Positions 1 through 7,522 of a DNA stretch of 11,247 nucleotides are shown one piece after another. This DNA is from Reyranella sp. (lineage in GTDB: Bacteria > Pseudomonadota > Alphaproteobacteria > Reyranellales > Reyranellaceae): NCBI GenBank assembly GCA_004296815.1, contig SCVT01000220.1, forward strand, positions 1-11,247. The letters are read 5' to 3'. Below the pieces are notes generated by a model. That model searched no databases. It was not told the DNA's origin and worked only from the letters and a program-made list of their open reading frames with translations. The position numbers and the translations under genes were made by a program. Every line of letters begins with the position of its first letter. The stretch's first letter is position 1.

Positions 1-1
1 G

Positions 2-175
2 GATCCGGAGACGGGCAAGGAGACGGTCGTCTTCTCCTGCTTCAACCAGGACCAGAAGCTCGACCAGGTCGACTTCGCCAACCTGCGTCAGCGTCTCCGC
101 CAGAACTCCGTGCAGGAGAAGATCGGCGCTCTCTGGATTGATCGTTCGCTTAGGAAGATTGGCGCACGAACCTGA
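2..175 (+). CDS. C-terminal fragment of an unrecognised protein (5' end outside window)
   Basis: An open frame enters from the left edge and stops at TGA 173-175, giving 57 residues. Up to about base 138 nearly every codon ends in G or C, as in the confident genes here, which supports real coding. The last stretch, where it overlaps the convergent methyltransferase gene, loses that bias. The visible peptide is hydrophilic and rich in Gln, Asp and Arg (for example residues reading FNQDQKLDQVDFANLRQRLR), probably helical, with no membrane segment or catalytic motif that I recognise. It is convergent with the methyltransferase and overlaps its end by 26 bases. I cannot assign a family. The 26-base overlap leaves a small chance that a sequencing error displaced the stop codon. 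Confidence 0.5.
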   Translation, partial: DPETGKETVVFSCFNQDQKLDQVDFANLRQRLRQNSVQEKIGALWIDRSLRKIGART

Positions 176-836
176 AGAGGACTTTGTCCTGGCTGTAGTA
201 GCGCAGCTGGTCGACGATCTTCGGGAAGTATTCGCTGCCCACCGTCACCGGCATGAAGGCGTCGAGGTCGAGCGGCCGGACGCCGACGTTGAAGCCCGCC
301 TCGCTGAACGCCTTGGCGACACCGTCCAATGAATGGTCGTAGATCGGGATCGACGAGGTCTCGGCGATCACCTTGCGCCAGCGCGGCCACACGGCGCTGT
401 CCTTGTGGCAGCCCATGGCGGCGATGTAGGCGCCGCCCGGCCGCAGCGCCGCCTTGATGTCGCGCGCGTGGGCGGCGACGTCGGGCAGCAGGTAGAGCAC
501 CTCGTGGCTGAAGGCGAAGTCGAACACCTTGCCGAGCGACGCGGCGCTGTCGCTCACCTTGTATTCGATCGGCCGGTGTCCCTTCAGCAGCTCGGCGCGT
601 GCCACCGATTCGCGGGCGATGTCGATGCCGGTGGCGGCGCGGAAGGGATGGCGGTCGTGCAGCATCCGGAGGAAGCCGCCCTGGTTGCAGCCATAGTCGA
701 GGACGGTCGACTGGCGGAGATCGCCGTGCACGGCGACGTCGATCATGCGCCGCCAGATCGGCGCGTGGGCGGCGCCCATCGCCTCTTCGTCGGCGGGGTT
801 GCGGTTCCAGGTCCGGATCGTCGCAGGTTGCGCCAT
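150..836 (-). CDS. Class I SAM-dependent methyltransferase
   Basis: A 228-residue protein with the Rossmann-like methyltransferase layout. Motif I, the SAM-binding glycine loop, is VLDYGCNQGG at residues 45-54. The acidic residue expected to bind the SAM ribose is D72 in GIDIARES. The next strand is FDFAFSHEVLYLL at 105-117, and the turn LRPGG at 131-135 is typical of the family (Methyltransf_11/25-like). The length is normal for a single-domain small-molecule methyltransferase, and no target-recognition domain is visible, so the substrate is unknown. The start at 836 is chosen because a strong AGGAGG ribosome site lies just upstream (complement of 841-850). The frame stays open further upstream through the transporter gene in a different frame, but that is a GC-rich artefact. 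It lies 29 bases downstream of the MATE transporter and is probably co-transcribed; a joint modify-and-export role is possible but unproven. Probably cytosolic. Confidence 0.88.
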   Translation of the reverse strand: MAQPATIRTWNRNPADEEAMGAAHAPIWRRMIDVAVHGDLRQSTVLDYGCNQGGFLRMLHDRHPFRAATGIDIARESVARAELLKGHRPIEYKVSDSAASLGKVFDFAFSHEVLYLLPDVAAHARDIKAALRPGGAYIAAMGCHKDSAVWPRWRKVIAETSSIPIYDHSLDGVAKAFSEAGFNVGVRPLDLDAFMPVTVGSEYFPKIVDQLRYYSQDKVLFRFVRQSS

Positions 837-865
837 CGCTTCCTCCTGGTGAGGAAGCGAGACTA

Positions 866-2275
866 TCACGCCCGCCCGCGCCAGGGATGCACAAGCAGCG
901 GCCCCGCGATCAGGCCGCCGAACACGATCATGCCGACGGCGATGGCGGTGAAGACGCCCTCCAGTCCCCAGCCGAGCTGTTCGACGGCGAACCAGCCGCC
1001 CAGCGTGGCGACCAGCAGGCGCGCGATGCCGGCGGCGAACGGCGCCTTCATGCGGCCCGCACCCTGGCTCGCGAAGGAGAGCGTCATGCCGACTCCGAAC
1101 AGGCAATAGAACGGCGCGACCCGCGTGATGTAGGAGACGGTGGCCGCGACCACGTCGGGGTCGTTCGTGAAGAGCCGCGCCCAGCCCTCGGGCAGGAGTG
1201 CGACGGTCCAGCCGAAGGCGCCGATGCCGAGGCCCGCCACGAGGCTGCCTATCCAGGCCGCGCGCACGGCGCGTTGCCAGTCGCTGGCGCCGGCGGCGAC
1301 GCCCACCAGGGTCGTGAGGCCCGAGCCGATCCCGAAGGCGAGCGGCACCAGCATGAACTCCAGCCGCACGCCGATGCCGTAGCCCGCCAGCGCCGCGACA
1401 CCGAAACGGCCGACCAGGCCGGTCACCAGCATCGCCGTCAGGTTGGCGGTGAAGGCCGAGAACGAGGCGATCAGGCCGACGCGCAGGATGTCCCAGAACA
1501 GGCGACCCTGCAGGCCGATGCCGCCGATCGCCGGCACGAAGCCCAGCTTCCCGCCCCACAGCGCGCGCGCCTGCAGCAGCGCCGACACCGCCGACGTGAC
1601 GAGCGAGGAGATCGCGGGCCCCGCCATGCCGATGCCCGGCCAGTCGCCGACGCCCAGCGCCAGCACGTAGGAGAGCGGCACTTGCGCGACCGACGAGATC
1701 AGCATGTAGCGGCCGGGCGTCGCCGCATCGCCGCCGCCGCGCAGCAGCGACGACAGGAAGAAGTTGGCCCAGATCAGGATCGCGCCGGAGAACAGAACGT
1801 TGGAATAGGTGAGGGCGTGCTCCTGCACGCGGCCCTCGCCACCCAGCAGCCGGTAGAGGGACGGCGCGACCGTCCAGGCGAGCAGCGTGAAAAGCAGCGC
1901 CAGCACCGTGCCCAGCACCAGCGAATGCAGCACCAGCGCGCGCGCATCGTCGCGACGGCCGGCGCCCATCGCCCGCGCCATGGCGGCCGCCACGCCGCCG
2001 CCCATGCCGCCTGCGGCCATCATGGTCATCATCATCATGAGCGGGAACACCAGCGCGAAGCCCGCCAGCGCCTCGGTGCCGAGGCGACCGAAGATGAAGG
2101 TCTCGGCGATCGCCACGAAGGTCTGCGCGATCATCACGGCGGTGGTGGGCGCCGCCAGCTTCCACAGGCTGGCGCCGATCGGCGCGACGAGGAGGGGGTG
2201 GGCCGCGATGTTCGCCAAGGAAGGGCTCCGGAATTGCGTGCATATGCACCATACTCGGGCGCGGCCCCCTGTCAC
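866..2275 (-). CDS. MATE family efflux transporter
   Basis: A 469-residue, very hydrophobic protein of the length usual for MATE (multidrug and toxic compound extrusion) carriers, inner-membrane proteins that export drugs or metabolites using a Na+ or H+ gradient. It looks like two MatE halves of about six membrane segments each. The first begins near residue 38 (SLWKLAAPTTAVMIAQTF) and the second near residue 245 (LFWDILRVGLIASFSAFT). The segment ASQGAGRMKAP near the C-terminus resembles the conserved region of MATE proteins. Residues 80-86 are nearly all methionine (MMMMTMM), in a membrane segment. The start is GTG 2273-2275, with a GAGGG ribosome-like site 8 bases upstream. The first 25 or so residues are unlike family N-termini, so a later TTG start (SLANI, near 2218) is possible. 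It is the first gene of a probable operon with the methyltransferase and is divergent from the cupin gene. The substrate cannot be inferred. Confidence 0.9.
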   Translation of the reverse strand: MTGGRARVWCICTQFRSPSLANIAAHPLLVAPIGASLWKLAAPTTAVMIAQTFVAIAETFIFGRLGTEALAGFALVFPLMMMMTMMAAGGMGGGVAAAMARAMGAGRRDDARALVLHSLVLGTVLALLFTLLAWTVAPSLYRLLGGEGRVQEHALTYSNVLFSGAILIWANFFLSSLLRGGGDAATPGRYMLISSVAQVPLSYVLALGVGDWPGIGMAGPAISSLVTSAVSALLQARALWGGKLGFVPAIGGIGLQGRLFWDILRVGLIASFSAFTANLTAMLVTGLVGRFGVAALAGYGIGVRLEFMLVPLAFGIGSGLTTLVGVAAGASDWQRAVRAAWIGSLVAGLGIGAFGWTVALLPEGWARLFTNDPDVVAATVSYITRVAPFYCLFGVGMTLSFASQGAGRMKAPFAAGIARLLVATLGGWFAVEQLGWGLEGVFTAIAVGMIVFGGLIAGPLLVHPWRGRA

Positions 2276-2310
2276 CTGACAAACCCTCGGACCGCCATTA
2301 GCTTTTCGCC

Positions 2311-2607
2311 ATGTCCGAACCCGAACGCCCGCTCGCCAAGCCCTCCGTCCAGGTCGAGAACGACCGGGTCATCGTCACCGAATGGCGCTTCCCGCCGGGC
2401 GGCCACACCGGCTGGCACCGCCACAACCACGACTATGTCGTGGTCCCGGTCACGACCGGCGAGCTGCACATTTTCGACGGCAAGACGACCGTCCCGGCAC
2501 CGCTGCGGGCCGGGGTCTCCTATGCCCGCCAGACCGGGGTCGAGCACGACGTCATCAACCCCAACGACTTCGAGTTCGTTTTCGTGGAGATCGAGCTGAA
2601 GGCCTGA
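2311..2607 (+). CDS. Small single-domain cupin protein
   Basis: A 98-residue protein matching one conserved beta-barrel cupin (Cupin_2 type). The first cupin motif lies around residues 30-50, where GGHTGWHRHNHD gives the closely spaced histidines expected to bind a metal and the region ends in TGEL. The second motif is near residues 66-83 (AGVSYARQTGVEHDVIN), with the TG-VEH-N pattern that supplies the last metal histidine. Such small cupins may be metal-dependent enzymes (isomerase, dioxygenase or lyase) or sensors of small ligands. The sequence does not decide between these. The acidic residue normally found after the HxH pair is at best replaced by D in HNHDY. ATG 2311 is the first in-frame start; no clear ribosome site precedes it (GCTTTTCGCC). 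It is divergent from the MATE gene with only 35 bases between starts. Cytosolic, no signal peptide. Confidence 0.85.
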   Translation: MSEPERPLAKPSVQVENDRVIVTEWRFPPGGHTGWHRHNHDYVVVPVTTGELHIFDGKTTVPAPLRAGVSYARQTGVEHDVINPNDFEFVFVEIELKA

Positions 2608-2610
2608 TCC

Positions 2611-2637
2611 GGGGCGTGGCGGCCCCTGCACGGCAGG
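2611..2637 (+). terminator. GC-rich hairpins just after the cupin gene, possible weak terminator
   Basis: Three bases after the cupin stop codon, GGGGC (2611-2615) and GCCCC (2622-2626) form a 5-bp stem with a 6-base loop. An overlapping alternative stem pairs CCTGC (2625-2629) with GCAGG (2633-2637). No T-tract follows, so this is not a classical intrinsic terminator. Short GC stems like this arise by chance in DNA of this composition. Confidence 0.25.
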
Positions 2638-2653
2638 TGCGCAGGCGGTCGCA

Positions 2654-2682
2654 TTGACTTGGCCCCCCGCCGGGATCATATG
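2654..2682 (+). promoter_or_regulatory. Candidate sigma-70 promoter for the DEAD-box helicase gene
   Basis: TTGACT (2654-2659) matches the -35 consensus at five of six bases. After exactly 17 bases comes CATATG (2677-2682), a weaker -10 match with three of six bases. Transcription would begin near 2689-2690, at the base of the first leader hairpin. The region is AT-rich relative to its surroundings, and it is the only such pair I see in the gap between the cupin and helicase genes. Prediction by eye only. Confidence 0.45.
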
Positions 2683-2689
2683 AGGTCCG

Positions 2690-2771
2690 CCCAGCGGTCC
2701 GGCTCGATCCTCGAGCCTTACGAGACCGCCCCAAAGTCCAGCGGTGAATTGGACTAAGTTACGGAAACTAA
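2690..2771 (+). promoter_or_regulatory. Structured 5' leader of the DEAD-box helicase mRNA
   Basis: About 80 bases lie between the predicted transcription start and the helicase ATG, and most can fold. In hairpin 1, GGCTCGA (2701-2707) pairs with TCGAGCC (2711-2717) around a 3-base loop. It is extended by GCGGTC (2694-2699) with GACCGC (2724-2729) across an asymmetric internal loop, for 13 pairs in total. In hairpin 2, AGTCCA (2735-2740) pairs with TGGACT (2750-2755) and ends 16 bases before the start codon. The octamer CCAGCGGT occurs twice (2691-2698 and 2738-2745), so ACCGC at 2725-2729 could instead pair with the loop of hairpin 2, giving a pseudoknot. The ribosome site is poor (ACGGAAAC). 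Cold- or self-regulated leaders are known for some bacterial DEAD-box helicase genes. Regulation here is inference, and no known riboswitch class is recognised. Confidence 0.45.
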
Positions 2772-4301
<1,530 letters not shown>

Positions 4302-4331
4302 AGTGCGCTCCGCGTAAGCAGGCGGAGGCCC

Positions 4332-4571
4332 ATGCAGACCATCTTCGTCATGGTGAAGTGCGAGCTCGGCAAGGCCTATGAGGTCGCCGACGATGCCGTG
4401 AACATCGAGCAGGTGTCGGAGGTCTACTCGACCTCCGGCCAGTACGACCTGCTGATGAAGTGCTATCTCGACGAGAAGACCGACATCGGCCACTTCGTCA
4501 CCTCGAACATCCAGACGCTCAAGGGCGTGAAGGACACCTTCACCCTCATCACCTTCAAGGCCTTCTCCTGA
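4332..4571 (+). CDS. Stand-alone Lrp/AsnC ligand-binding (RAM) domain protein
   Basis: A 79-residue protein corresponding to only the C-terminal effector domain of Lrp/AsnC regulators (AsnC_trans_reg, alpha/beta ferredoxin-like fold). There is no helix-turn-helix. The opening strand QTIFVMVKCELG, the central VSEVYSTSGQYDLLMKCYL and the final VKDTFTLITFKAF follow the family pattern, in which the Gly of the S-G-x-D/Y-D turn lines the interface that binds amino acids. Stand-alone RAM proteins form dimers or octamers and may sense amino acids or combine with full-length Lrp paralogues; the role of most is unknown. ATG 4332 follows a purine-rich site (AGGCGGAGG). It lies 30 bases after the helicase and just before the serine hydrolase, so it could belong to one transcript with either. 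Confidence 0.87.
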   Translation: MQTIFVMVKCELGKAYEVADDAVNIEQVSEVYSTSGQYDLLMKCYLDEKTDIGHFVTSNIQTLKGVKDTFTLITFKAFS

Positions 4572-4681
4572 GTCCGGCGCTACCGCGCAGGCACCTCCCG
4601 CGAGGCGAGGATTTCCTGCTGCTGCCGCCGTCAATCCAGCCCTACGCCTACCGCATCGTCGACAGCCTGTTCGCCCATCGC

Positions 4682-5704
4682 GTGATCCGCCGCGGGCCCG
4701 CCCCGCGCGAGCTGCCGCGCGGTGAGGAGATCGCGCCGCGCTACGCCGCCGACGGTCGCGAGCACGAGGTCGCCTCCTTCATGGACCGCAACCGGGTCGT
4801 CGGCGTGCTGGTGCTCCGGGACGGCAAGGTCGTGCTCGAACGCTACGGGCTCGGCCTCGGCGAGCACGATCGCTGGTCGACCATGTCGACGGTCAAGTCG
4901 ATGACCGCGATGCTGGTCGGCGCCGCGCTGCATGACGGCGCGATCGGTTCGATCGACCAGCCTCTGACGAAGTTTCTGCCGGAGCTCGCAGGCTCGGCCT
5001 ACGAAGGCGTGACGCTCAAGCACGTCATGACCATGTCGTCGGGCGTGCGCTGGACCGAGATCTATCCCGACCGCGACTCCGACGTGAACCGCTACTCGAA
5101 GTCGCTGGCCGACAAGGTGCCGGGCGGCGTTCTGAAGCTGATGGCCTCGCTGCCGCGCGCCGCGGCACCGGGCACGACGTTCCTCTACAATTCCGGCGAC
5201 ACCTATCTATTGGGCGCAGCGCTGACGCGCGCCGTCGGCCGGCCGCTCGCCGACTACATGTCCGCGAAGGTCTGGCAGCCGGCCGGCATGGAGTGCGATG
5301 CCTTCTATACGCTGGAGAGCGAGGGTGGGCAGGAGATCGGCGGCAGCCGCGCCGGCATGGTGTTGCGCGACTTCGGCCGCTTCGGCCAGTTCGTGCTCGA
5401 CGATGGCGTGATCGACGGCAAACGCGTGCTGCCCGAGGGCTGGGTCGAGGCGGCGGCGACGCCCGCCTTCGCCGTGCCGACCCCGCCGGTGCGCGACATC
5501 ACCCACTACGGCTACAGCTGGTGGCTGGGCGACGGCGTGATGGCCGCCCTCGGTCATGCCGGACAGCGCATCGACATCTTCCGAGAAGAGAAGCTCGTCG
5601 TCGTCACGCTTGCCGCGTTCCCGCAGCCGCCCTACGTGCCGGCAAGCGACCCCAACCGTCGCGACGAGGTCGTGACCTTCACCGAATCCGTGAGGCGCAC
5701 ATGA
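4682..5704 (+). CDS. Serine hydrolase of the beta-lactamase (class C / esterase) family; start uncertain
   Basis: Counted from GTG 4682, the protein has 340 residues and the three active-site motifs of the Beta-lactamase (PF00144) fold. These are S69-T-V-K72 (nucleophile Ser and general-base Lys), Y169-N-S near LYNSGDTYLLGA, and GHAG (291-294) in place of the KTG/HxG box. Relatives include class C beta-lactamases, esterases such as EstB and 6-aminohexanoate-dimer hydrolase. WWLGDGVMAALGHAGQ is typical of the esterase/amidase side. No signal peptide is seen, so a cytosolic esterase or amidase is more likely than a resistance enzyme. The start is a problem: a protein-like segment (EDFLLLPPSIQPYAYRIVDS) lies in the same frame from about 4600, but no ATG, GTG or TTG precedes it after the RAM stop. 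CTG 4568 overlaps that stop as CTGA. ATG 4781 would clip the first strand. The gene ends in an ATGA overlap with the next gene. Confidence 0.85.
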   Translation: MIRRGPAPRELPRGEEIAPRYAADGREHEVASFMDRNRVVGVLVLRDGKVVLERYGLGLGEHDRWSTMSTVKSMTAMLVGAALHDGAIGSIDQPLTKFLPELAGSAYEGVTLKHVMTMSSGVRWTEIYPDRDSDVNRYSKSLADKVPGGVLKLMASLPRAAAPGTTFLYNSGDTYLLGAALTRAVGRPLADYMSAKVWQPAGMECDAFYTLESEGGQEIGGSRAGMVLRDFGRFGQFVLDDGVIDGKRVLPEGWVEAAATPAFAVPTPPVRDITHYGYSWWLGDGVMAALGHAGQRIDIFREEKLVVVTLAAFPQPPYVPASDPNRRDEVVTFTESVRRT

Positions 5705-6312
5705 TCGGTGGGCAAGCCGTCCTCGCCATCTGGGTCGATATCGACCCGGCGGACCAGGCGCAGTTCGAGCATTGGCACAGCCGTGAGCACGCGCAAGAGC
5801 GCGTTGCCTGCCCGGGCTGGCTGCGCGGCTCCCGGTTCAAGGGCCTGACGCAGCCGAATCGCTACCTGCTGCTGTACGACGCCGAGACGACGGCCGCGTT
5901 CGAGAGCGCGACCTACTACGAGAGGCTGGGCAATCCGACTCCGATGAGCCGCGCCATCCTCCCGAAGTTCCGCGACACGTGGCGGACGGTCTGCACCGTC
6001 GAGCAGCGCTGGGGCGACGGTATCGGCGCCGCCGCGCTCACCTTGCGCATGGCCACGGCCAACACCGCGCCGTTCGACAAGCTCGCCTCGCCCGAAACGG
6101 CGCGCGTCGACCTGCTCAACGGCCAGGCGAAGGTCGGCCAGGCGCACACGACGGAGAAGGACCTGCGCAGCACGCCCGATCGTCAGATCGAGCGGGCGCT
6201 GGTCGCGTTCTTCTGGTCGGTGGAGGCGGCCCAGGCGGCGCGTGCGCGGCACGCGCCCGAAGGCGAGGTCTTCACCCTTCGCCACACCGTGTCGAAGGGC
6301 GACCTCGGTTAG
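5701..6312 (+). CDS. Uncharacterised protein with ferredoxin-fold-like (dimeric alpha/beta barrel type) N-terminal domain
   Basis: A 203-residue protein of unknown role. The N-terminal half (about 5-110) has the pattern of small dimeric alpha/beta-barrel proteins of the EthD/YCII/DUF4286 kind. It has a first strand AVLAIWVDI, then a helix FEHWHSREHAQERVACPGWLRGSRF with spaced histidines and the turn PGWLRG, then a strand RYLLLYDAE. The C-terminal half ends in a helix-strand pattern (RALVAFFWSVEAAQAARARH) that may be a second, diverged copy. Some proteins of this fold are cofactor-free oxygenases or cyclases, but nothing here shows activity. ATG 5701 overlaps the hydrolase stop as ATGA and is preceded by GAGG, so translation is probably coupled. 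Its stop shares bases with that of the convergent amidohydrolase. Confidence 0.8.
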   Translation: MIGGQAVLAIWVDIDPADQAQFEHWHSREHAQERVACPGWLRGSRFKGLTQPNRYLLLYDAETTAAFESATYYERLGNPTPMSRAILPKFRDTWRTVCTVEQRWGDGIGAAALTLRMATANTAPFDKLASPETARVDLLNGQAKVGQAHTTEKDLRSTPDRQIERALVAFFWSVEAAQAARARHAPEGEVFTLRHTVSKGDLG

Positions 6313-7451
6313 TTGATCAGCCCGTAGAACTTCCCGGCGTTGGTGCAGGTGATCATCTTCACCTGCTCGGCCGGGACCTCGGCGAACTGCTCCTTGATGT
6401 ACTGCGTCGAGTGCGGCCACACGCCGTCGCCGTGCGGGTAGTCGGAGCCCCACATCAGACTCTCCGCGCCCATTTCGTCGATCAGCTTGGCGCCGATGCG
6501 GTCGAACTGGAACGTGGCCTTGCACTGGCGGCGCCAGTAGTCCGACGGCTTCATCTTGAGGCCGAGGTCGGTGAAGCGGTCCTCCCACTCGAAGTCCATG
6601 CGGTCGAGCGCATAGGGGATCCAGCCCGAGCCCGACTCGCCGAAGGCGATGCGGATGTTGGGGTAACGCTCCAGCACGTTGGCGCCGATGATCGCGGCCA
6701 GGATGTTCACCAGGTTCATCTGGAAGCCCGAGACAACGGTGAAGAACACGGACCGGCCGACGCGGCCGGGATGCTTCTGGATCGTGTCGGGCGGGACCGC
6801 GGGGAAGGTGTGGAAGTGCAGCGGCAGCTGCACGTCGTTCACCGCCTTCCAGAGCGGCTCCCACATCGGGTGCCACATCGGCTCCATGTCCCAGGAGCAG
6901 GAGAGCTCGAGCCCGCGCAGGCCCATCTTGGCCACGCGATGGACCTCCTTCACGGCGGCATCGATGTCGCCGTAGGGCAGGCACGCGAGACCGATGTGGC
7001 GGTCGGGATAGTGGCTGCAGAACTCCTTCAGCCAGTCGTTGTAGATGCGCAGCATCTCGTTGGAGGCGTCGCGGTCGTTGAGCCGGCTCGACGCGCCCAG
7101 GATGCCGTAGATCACCTCGGCGTCGACGCCGTCGCGGTCCAGGTCCTTGATGCGGAGGTGCGGGTCGCTGACGCGGCGGATGTCCTTGGCGCCGTCGGAA
7201 TAGAGGCCGGTCTCAGCCATGATGTCGACGCGGTGGTGCTTGCCCGGCACGAACTTGGCGCCGGCCGGGCCGACGCCGTTCTTGAAGCCGAAGTTGGCGC
7301 CGTTGCGCGCCGTCCATTTCGGGCCCTCGTCGGTGTCGACCACGAAGGGCATGCGCTCCTTCATGTCGCGCGGCGCCATCGAGGTGAACAGGTCGGGCGG
7401 CATCCAGGGCAGGTCGAGGTGGCTGTCGGCCGAAATGCGGGTGTACTGCAT
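6309..7451 (-). CDS. Amidohydrolase family 2 (ACMSD-like TIM-barrel) protein
   Basis: A 380-residue protein of the Amidohydrolase_2 group, metal-dependent TIM barrels that decarboxylate or hydrolyse aromatic acids and related compounds. Likely active-site features are D9-S-H11-L-D13 at the end of strand 1, H212 and H214 in LPLHFHTF, E272 in AFGESGSGWIPY, and D337 with H340 in MWGSDYPHGDG. WGSDYPH is the hallmark of the group. The first motif has Asp where ACMSD has the second His of HxH. The start is ATG 7451, with GGGAG about 10 bases upstream and the usual N-terminal opening YTRISADSH. A longer frame to 7514 would run into the divergent gene's leader. It is divergent from the GMC oxidoreductase with a 71-base gap, and convergent with the upstream unit, where the stop codons overlap. 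The substrate is unknown; a catabolic role alongside the oxidoreductase is inferred from position. Confidence 0.92.
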   Translation of the reverse strand: MQYTRISADSHLDLPWMPPDLFTSMAPRDMKERMPFVVDTDEGPKWTARNGANFGFKNGVGPAGAKFVPGKHHRVDIMAETGLYSDGAKDIRRVSDPHLRIKDLDRDGVDAEVIYGILGASSRLNDRDASNEMLRIYNDWLKEFCSHYPDRHIGLACLPYGDIDAAVKEVHRVAKMGLRGLELSCSWDMEPMWHPMWEPLWKAVNDVQLPLHFHTFPAVPPDTIQKHPGRVGRSVFFTVVSGFQMNLVNILAAIIGANVLERYPNIRIAFGESGSGWIPYALDRMDFEWEDRFTDLGLKMKPSDYWRRQCKATFQFDRIGAKLIDEMGAESLMWGSDYPHGDGVWPHSTQYIKEQFAEVPAEQVKMITCTNAGKFYGLIN

Positions 7452-7522
7452 GGCGTCGTCGCTCCCGGTGGATTCCTTCGCTAAAGTATGCGCGTCGCGT
7501 CGCAGGCTGGGCAAGGGCAGGG
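7452..7522. promoter_or_regulatory. Divergent intergenic region between amidohydrolase and GMC oxidoreductase
   Basis: These 71 bases should hold the promoters for both divergent genes. The only AT-rich patch is CTAAAGTAT near 7481-7489, which could serve as a -10 element on either strand (TAAAGT on plus, ATACTT on minus). No convincing -35 partner or clear operator palindrome is visible. A weak purine-rich ribosome site (GGGCAGGG) ends just before ATG 7523. Confidence 0.3.

Noticed and set aside
1..6. BamHI recognition sequence exactly at the window start, possibly a cloning junction
   Set aside because: The open frame runs through it with normal codon use, and a six-base GC-rich site is expected by chance. 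Nothing suggests vector sequence.
2017..2040. ATC/CAT trinucleotide run in the MATE gene
   Set aside because: It encodes the methionine cluster (MMMMTMM) of a membrane segment and is too short and imperfect to be a meaningful repeat or phase-variable tract.
150..2282. 710-residue minus-strand frame joining the methyltransferase to a long upstream extension
   Set aside because: The upstream 480 residues are an Arg/Gly/Ala-rich shadow of the MATE gene in another frame. A strong AGGAGG site places the methyltransferase start at 836.
599..2599. 666-residue + strand frame antisense to the MATE gene
   Set aside because: Composition is Arg/His/Gln-rich with no recognisable domain. It crosses the cupin gene in the wrong frame and arises from scarce stop codons at high GC.
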